Positions 51,801-64,000 of a stretch of DNA of 64,000 nt are shown here, piece after piece; the first letter of the stretch is position 1, and each line of letters opens with the position of its first letter. Source of the stretch: Prunella strophiata (lineage: Eukaryota; Chordata; Aves; Passeriformes; Prunellidae). Made by a program: the position numbers and the translations under genes. Location: NCBI GenBank assembly GCA_036583965.1, contig JAZBQD010000014.1, forward strand, positions 37,682,990-37,746,989, written 5' to 3'. The notes below the pieces were generated by a model that did not search any database, was not told the DNA's origin, and worked only from the letters and a program-made list of their open reading frames with translations.

Positions 51801-54800
51801 AATCCTAGAAAAATGTAGACAATCAGGACTAAATAAAAAGCTCACCTGCAGGTCTCCCTTCAGACCTGTTCTGTGCAGGACTGCAAACCCAGTTTTGGGA
51901 TTGCTAACTTCTCAGGGTGGGCTCACATCATGTCACCAGGCAGCCTCCTCATTACCTACCAGGCATCTTCTGAACTAAAGAGTCACTTGAACTGAGCTGT
52001 AGTAAAAGACCAAAATGCCTCTTTGCTCACAGCTGTCCACAGATGTGCCAAAGGCCATCAGCAATTCCAGCTGCAGACTCACACCTCAGAACCGCTCATT
52101 CTGCTCTTCTGCCTTGTCCTTGGTTTCCATGAAGTGACCATGCAGGATTTTCTGCCTTTACAGCCTCTTGGCTCAATGCACTGGGTTTGAAGTGATCTCT
52201 GGCTCTTACTTCAAATGCTGCTGCCACTGCTAGGTCAAACTTAGAGAAAGCACAGCAAAGTAATTTGTGTTACAGTCAAGTAAAACCATGAATTGCCACG
52301 TCATGTTCTTGGTATGCACAGCATGTTTTGAAACCCAGATCAGATGGTACAAGATCACCCCATTCTAGCCCTGCATTTGCCTTCTGCAACTTACAGCTGT
52401 GACTTTCACACAGCCTGGCAGTTTGCCTTGCCTCAGCTCCCTCTTAAATTAGGCAGACATATTCCAGTGATGGATGTCTGAAGGTCTCTTACAACCACAC
52501 TGTGGTAAAAATAGATAAGGGAAAGAGAATTTCCTGTTCTAAGTAGAATTTACGTAAACCATTAATAATTCATTATTCAGTATTCACAAAAATTCTTTCA
52601 ACTTAGAGTGACCACTATTAAAAAATGTTATAACTTCATTACTGAGGACACAGAAATGAAAAAAAAAAAAAAACAAAACAAACAAACAAACAAACAAAAA
52701 CCAACAGACATGCTTAAATTTTTTAAAACCTATTCATTTGGAAAGGTCAATCCATACTTCCTTTGGCTGTACAGGATGGAAAATGCTGCTGGCCATGTTT
52801 TCCCTGTGGTATTCTCTTCTCTGGTAGCTCTAGTTCAATGCCATACAAGGGAGAAGGACAGCAGGAGGCCAAGAATGTCAGCAGTCCAGTGCTGTCAAGG
52901 TGAGTTCCACTTCCCCAAACACAGTAAAGTGAAGGCTTGGCAGTTAGGGGAGTGAGAATCATTCCTAGAGCTTCTATATTTCCAGTCCAAAATGGATCAA
53001 AATCTGGTCATTGTAGGTCAGTCACTCACTGGGCTTCTGGTGGGGCTGTGCCACAGTCTAACCCCAGTAAGCAACTAAACTGCACCCAGTCACAGTTCTT
53101 TCAACACCAAGTATTTAATTTCTGCTAGGTCTTCCCTTGCTTTTGCCAAGATTGATATTTGTTATCTCAGACATGTTAGAGCACAACCTTCACACAGCCA
53201 CATATCACTTTAAACCTGAATGAAATCTTCAACAGTATCTTACCACAAACATATGACAGGACAGGAGAGCTAGGTGAAAATTCTTGAATGGGCAAATTGA
53301 TGTGTAATTAAATCACCACAAGCTTTTTGAGAAAGAAAATAGCTGCTATCCCACATGTACCTCACCCTAGACTCTAATTACAGAAAGCCTTTTAAAGACA
53401 GGAAACACTTAGAGTTTATATTCTCTTGCTGCAGTGCTCTGTTCCACTGGGAAGGAAATTACAATCCAGAATAGTGTGATGAAAACCACGTGGGCCTAAA
53501 AAGGTAGAATTTTTGTACAAAATGCACATGCATTATCATCCGTGATTGGTTGACTCTACCCTCAAGTACGGACTACAAAAAATTAAAGCACAAATTTCTG
53601 ATTATTTTGTATCCAGAGTTCCAACACCAGTTAGTCTCTAGAATATTACAGAACAGTGATTTACACCACAAATACTTCCCAGGAAAAAAAAGCCCATACC
53701 ACAAAAAAAAACCTTACACACATAAGGTCAAACAAATGAGTCATTTAAGGAAAAAAAGTCAGACACTGCAATTGACCCCAAACTAAGCACATGCATCTAA
53801 AAACAAATCAGTGAGAAGGAGATTCTTAAAGGAAATTCCAAAATAGCAACAAAAGAAATGCCAAATCAAGGCACAGAAACAAATCAAACTCTCCCGTCAC
53901 ATTGGCAGGCAATAAATATACAATTGAGGCACACTGGTGTTTACAAAGACTGTGGCAAGGTCTTTTTTAAACATTAATTTTTCTTCCTAATGTTTCCCTT
54001 ACACTGCTAAATAATTTCATTCAGAGGACAGTTGTTCAAATGTAGCTTTCACATCATAAATCTTTAAAAGCCTACAGTCTCTCTGTTATATTTACTTTCT
54101 GTTCTCTACACTAAAAAAAAAGAGGATTGATATAAACATACCCTACAATACTATTTACACTTTAGTTGATTATTATATCTGATTTCTTTCTGAGCAAGTA
54201 ATGTAAAATTTCATTTGAGTAGCTCTTCCTTAAAAATATTTCCTAAATATAAACAGAAAGAATTTCCCATGCAGGTGTGTATCCATATGCAACTTAGAAA
54301 GCCATTAAGACATTCTTCTTTTCAAAATTTCTATTTTTTTATCATACTAACTCAAATCACAAACACCAAGAAAAAATATGACCTGAATTTAGAAGTAAAT
54401 AGTTCATTCCTGGTGTACAGTTTCAGAGGGGAAAAAAAAGGTAGCTAAAATATAACTCGTTGAAATAGCAGTAGTGTTGTCAAATCACACAGCTGTGGTG
54501 GCAATGATGGGATTGCTTTCTGAAATGGAAACACACAGACAACTCAATTGACCTGTTGTTCTCTAACTTACACTTATTTTAGAGGGCATTTGCAGAGTGC
54601 TACATTTCTGTTTTAGAGTTTTGGTTGGTTTTGGTTCTGTTAGCAAAAAAAGAAATTGACTTATATCTAAAAAGGGCAGCAGATACTAAAAGAAGGTGTA
54701 TGCCTGTAGGACAGAAGCAGGTCTCCTTATTGCAAATAACATTTAATCATCTTCCTATTTTCTGAAAACTGAATGGTATCCCAGCTCAGCAGTGTTCCTG

Positions 54801-54879
54801 CCCATTCACTCTTGTCTGCTATACATACAATATCATATAACTTCTCTATGATCCATACAATCATTTTATTTACACATCT
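45801..54879. other. Non-coding, mostly AT-rich unique sequence
   Basis: Nine kilobases without a recognised exon or transposon. The GC-richer patch at 49380-49780 is open in several frames on both strands (up to 116 codons) without a motif. The only clear element is the (AAAC)n tract at 52658. Confidence 0.5.
52658..52701 (+). repeat. A-rich and (AAAC)n microsatellite
   Basis: A run of 14 A is followed by AAAC/ACAA repeats, about five units, ending in AAAAACCAACAG. A plain simple repeat. Confidence 0.9.
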
Positions 54880-55522
54880 GTAGCAGGATGCTCTGTCTGG
54901 GGATGCAGTAAAGACTTGAACAATGCAGATTTTTCAAAGCTATCACTGGGAACTGAGAGGAGGTGTCATGCTGCTTTTGGTGCTGAATTACACAAAACCA
55001 AATCTGACTCATCAACTCCAAAGTTAAACATCCTGATAAGTGAGGTGAAGGTGTGGCAGATATTGTAAAGTGTCCTTATCTAAAGATGTTGAGCTGACAC
55101 AGCTGACTTCTCCATAAACATAAGGATACATATGACTGACAGTGAATCACTTTACACTATAAAAGCACCACTTTTATATATACTATTAAAGTGCCAAATG
55201 GCAGGGATTTCTAGCACACTCCTTCTTGGAGTGTGCGTGGAGATTCCTCCCTTGGGTGGGGACGCCTCTTAAGGTGAGCTAAAGATGTTTGCCCACAATC
55301 ATTGGTATGGGTAACATTGATCTCTACTCAATAATTGTTTCTTTTTTGATAACTTTCATATCATTGCTTTAATATAGTACATTATCATATACTATAGTAG
55401 CAGTGTTAGCTTCCACACCATGTAGTAAGTAATTCTGATTAAGATCTTTTTGTCTAATCATTTATCGAAATAAATAATTCATTTTTATACATCTGGCTTG
55501 CCATCCTTAATTCTGCATGACA
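54880..55522 (+). mobile_element. Probable solo LTR of an avian endogenous retrovirus (left boundary uncertain)
   Basis: The right half has LTR-like features in order: a TATAAAAG box at 55158-55165, a perfect 9-bp hairpin with a 5-nt loop at 55214-55236, a GC-rich block just after it (about 55238-55280), an AATAAA at 55469-55474, and an end in ...GACA at 55522. The segment after the hairpin resembles my memory of songbird ERV LTR R/U5 regions, and that is the main support. No gag, pol or env frames flank it, so it would be a solo copy. The left boundary is a guess and I could not find a clear target-site duplication. Its orientation is opposite to the gene downstream of it. Confidence 0.45.
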
Positions 55523-55795
55523 AAATTGTACAAGGTTCAATCACACGTGTATAATTCCTTAGACTTATACCATTGACCAAGTCTGGGGCTAAGACTGGAT
55601 CCAACCACACCCAGACTCCTCTCTGAGGAGTTTAGAAAGCCAGAGGTCATTCTGCACCTTGTGACTCAATGAGAAGGCTTCTCTAGTAAACTTTGAAGCT
55701 CCCACTCCACCCACAACAACATCATATATTCCATTACCTTGTGTCTTTCTAGAAACAGTTGCTGGAAATGCAGAGTTATGGTTGTTGTCAAACAC

Positions 55796-55801
55796 TTTAT
55801 T
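55796..55801 (-). terminator. Candidate polyadenylation signal AATAAA
   Basis: The plus strand reads TTTATT, so the minus strand has AATAAA about 160 nt past the stop codon of the minus-strand gene. T/G-containing sequence follows within 30 nt. This is a plausible short 3' UTR end; other signals farther downstream are not excluded. Confidence 0.5.
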
Positions 55802-55960
55802 TTTCTACATTTTTTTTTAATTTAAAAGTGAAAAAACCCAAGAAAGTCCCATACAACCCAGAAAGAGGTTTAAAAAATATCCAGGATTATTTGCAAGCCT
55901 CTTTTTCATATTAAGTGTTTCCTCATCTTTTCCCCAAAGAACAGAATACTTGGCAACATT

Positions 55961-62044
<6,084 letters not shown>

Positions 62045-64000
62045 CTGTGAAAGGATGAATGTACAAACGTCACCCAAATTAGCCTTGCACAATTGCAACA
62101 ATAAGGTATGAATACAAAACCAGAAGATATTTTGTTAATTATCTCTTGAATAAAGACATGCATAACCACAAGAGAGAGCTTTAAAATACAAAGCAGCTCC
62201 GTTCAGGTAGAAGATATACATAGTCAAAATAAGTTTGCAGATAACAAGAAACAAGTTTTTGAAATTTGCAGAATAACAAAAACATTTCCAAAACATAGCC
62301 TAATAGAAAAGGGTTCATCACACACAGAGAACATCACCATCACCAGAGGGCCAAGCTGAAAGTCAATATGCAGCCAGGCACTTCAGCACAAATCTGAACA
62401 TAAAGCCACATCTCTCTCATTAGTGAGAAAATCGCATTACGAATTACAGGCATCTGGCACACAAATATAGGCTGGGGGAACAACTTAGATTTTTGAACGT
62501 GAGATGTTAAGATACTGAGGACTGAGCCAGTACTTCAGAGAGAGGATGCATAACCAAATTTAAAAAAGCTAATACACGTCTCTAACAGCATGATCACCAT
62601 GTTCACTGATGTCACCTCTGTAACTTCAAACATAGAACTAGGTTGTGCAATATAAGCTGATGACTTCTTTTTTTAATTGTTATTCTATTTATTTTCTCAA
62701 CACTTGCCTAGAAAAGTAAACTTTAAAGGTCTTTTGAATAATCATCATATAGTAGAACCTGGGGAAGGCAAATGGCCCTTCAAGCCCTTGGGAAATGATC
62801 TAATACTATTCCTGTGTTGTGACACAGATTGCCAGCTAAGAATCTGTTCAGAGACATGTTACCACTAAACTGGCACTGGGAAATGCTGACCTTGCCTAAA
62901 CTAACGTGCTTCATCAAATATCACTTCTAAAATAGCAAAATACTCCATTACCATGTTTTCCAAAGGAAACTTTCTGATTTCAGAATGACTGTTTCATGAC
63001 AGGAAGCAGGGATCAAAATGCATTATTACTGAGATTGAAGCAAGACAGCTGGATTGACCTTATTGTTTTCTTATTCATTCCAGATTTGGACTTCATTTCA
63101 GTATTGGGAAATAAGAATATACAAACTTTTCTCATGCTAGTAGGTGACCAAGAGCATGGAGCAACATTACAAAATGGAATCCAAAGGCCCAGAAATTCTT
63201 GGAATGTAATACAAAATCATCTTTGGGATTTTAATCTGTCTTGTGTTTTTTTATGAAACTCTCATACTACTGCCAGCTATTCCTTGAATTCATTTCCTAT
63301 TTACCAGGTCATCATACAGATCTACAGGTTCTGCCAGATTTGGTGGTAACTGCTGCATTTAGTGGTCATCTGCTGTCCCATTTCATTATACAGTTCCACA
63401 CACCTAGAAAAATGACTACTGAACACATGCAATCACTTATACACATACACTCATCTTGGGGCAGGTCTAATAAAAGCCTGTTCATTCTCTCATTCCTCCC
63501 TTTAATTCACAAACTAATTGTCACACATTCACTTTCTCCTGATTTCTCTTAATAGTCCAGATATGCTAGCAATGCATTAAACACTGTAATTTTGTATTTT
63601 CATTAACAGAGAGCTATTCTGTAGAAAACCTATATCCCCTAGTGGAAGTAAAAGATTGCTCTATGTAGATAAAATAGTTCAGCCTATGCAAGTGTTGATA
63701 GGAATATTTGTTAAAAACTTGGAATTAGTAAACACTTAAAATTGTGATTCTTTTGCAGATAGTGGAAGAAAGCATTAAGCAGTATCATAATTTTGTACAA
63801 AGACCAGGAAAAAGACAGATTTACTTCAATAAGATTTCAGCTATTTAAACTGAGTCAGTAACCAGCACAGACCTTTATTTTCACTTGGGTTTTTACTCAT
63901 CATAAAATTACCATTTCATTGTTCTTTCAGATATTGCAATCTAAATTTTGAATTGAAAAGGTGACAATTGAGAACACCAAGAGCTACCACAAAGCACCAC
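62045..64000 (-). other. Intron of the minus-strand gene, possibly with small upstream exons
   Basis: The gene must continue here because exon A starts inside a codon. No exon with strong splice sites is visible. Two weak candidates are discussed in the findings (63352-63308 and 62974-62953, approximate). Otherwise AT-rich intronic sequence. Confidence 0.5.

Noticed and set aside
63200..63552. Plus-strand frames of 86 and 103 codons near the right end
   Set aside because: They lie opposite to the inferred intron and have no splice or domain support.

Overview
This window looks like intergenic and intronic DNA from a bird, most likely a songbird. The case rests on four stretches that read as chicken-repeat 1 (CR1) LINE fragments, two of which end in the ATTCTRTR-type 3' repeats typical of CR1. 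A probable avian retroviral LTR, a low overall repeat load, strong CpG depletion and intron/exon splice structure also fit. Nothing prokaryotic is present: there are no operons, ribosome binding sites, tRNA/rRNA genes or CRISPR arrays. The many open frames are short and overlap on both strands, mainly in GC-richer patches, and I treat them as chance.

Positions 1 to about 54,900 behave as a gene desert. I see unique AT-rich sequence broken by GC-richer patches (about 2.4-2.9, 8.1-8.3, 9.4-10.1, 13.5-15.2, 20.0-20.6, 32.6-32.8, 39.9-40.3 and 49.4-49.8 kb). It also holds CR1 fragments at 26.7, 39.3-39.7 and 41.0-41.5 kb, a 16-bp minisatellite at 19.86-20.0 kb, a long (TAA)n array at 43.0 kb, several poly(A) runs, and some AT-rich blocks with homeodomain-like TAATTA clusters. 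One compact, very CpG-dense segment at 45.68-45.80 kb stands out sharply and is the best promoter candidate in the desert.

From about 54.9 kb to the right end there is a probable solo LTR (ending near 55,522). Beyond it lies the 3' end of a multi-exon protein-coding gene on the minus strand. I found it by matching splice sites and codon phase. Six exons (62044-61970, 59826-59739, 59479-59405, 58357-58333, 56215-56141, 56047-55961) join in one open frame of 141 residues ending in TAA, with an AATAAA about 160 nt downstream. One of them is a 25-nt microexon that is needed to keep the frame. The encoded C-terminus has four cysteines, two N-glycosylation sequons, no membrane helix and a tyrosine/phenylalanine-rich end. 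I do not recognise the family. The gene continues upstream, probably beyond the right edge. A minus-oriented CR1 fragment (60.4-60.75 kb) sits in its largest visible intron.
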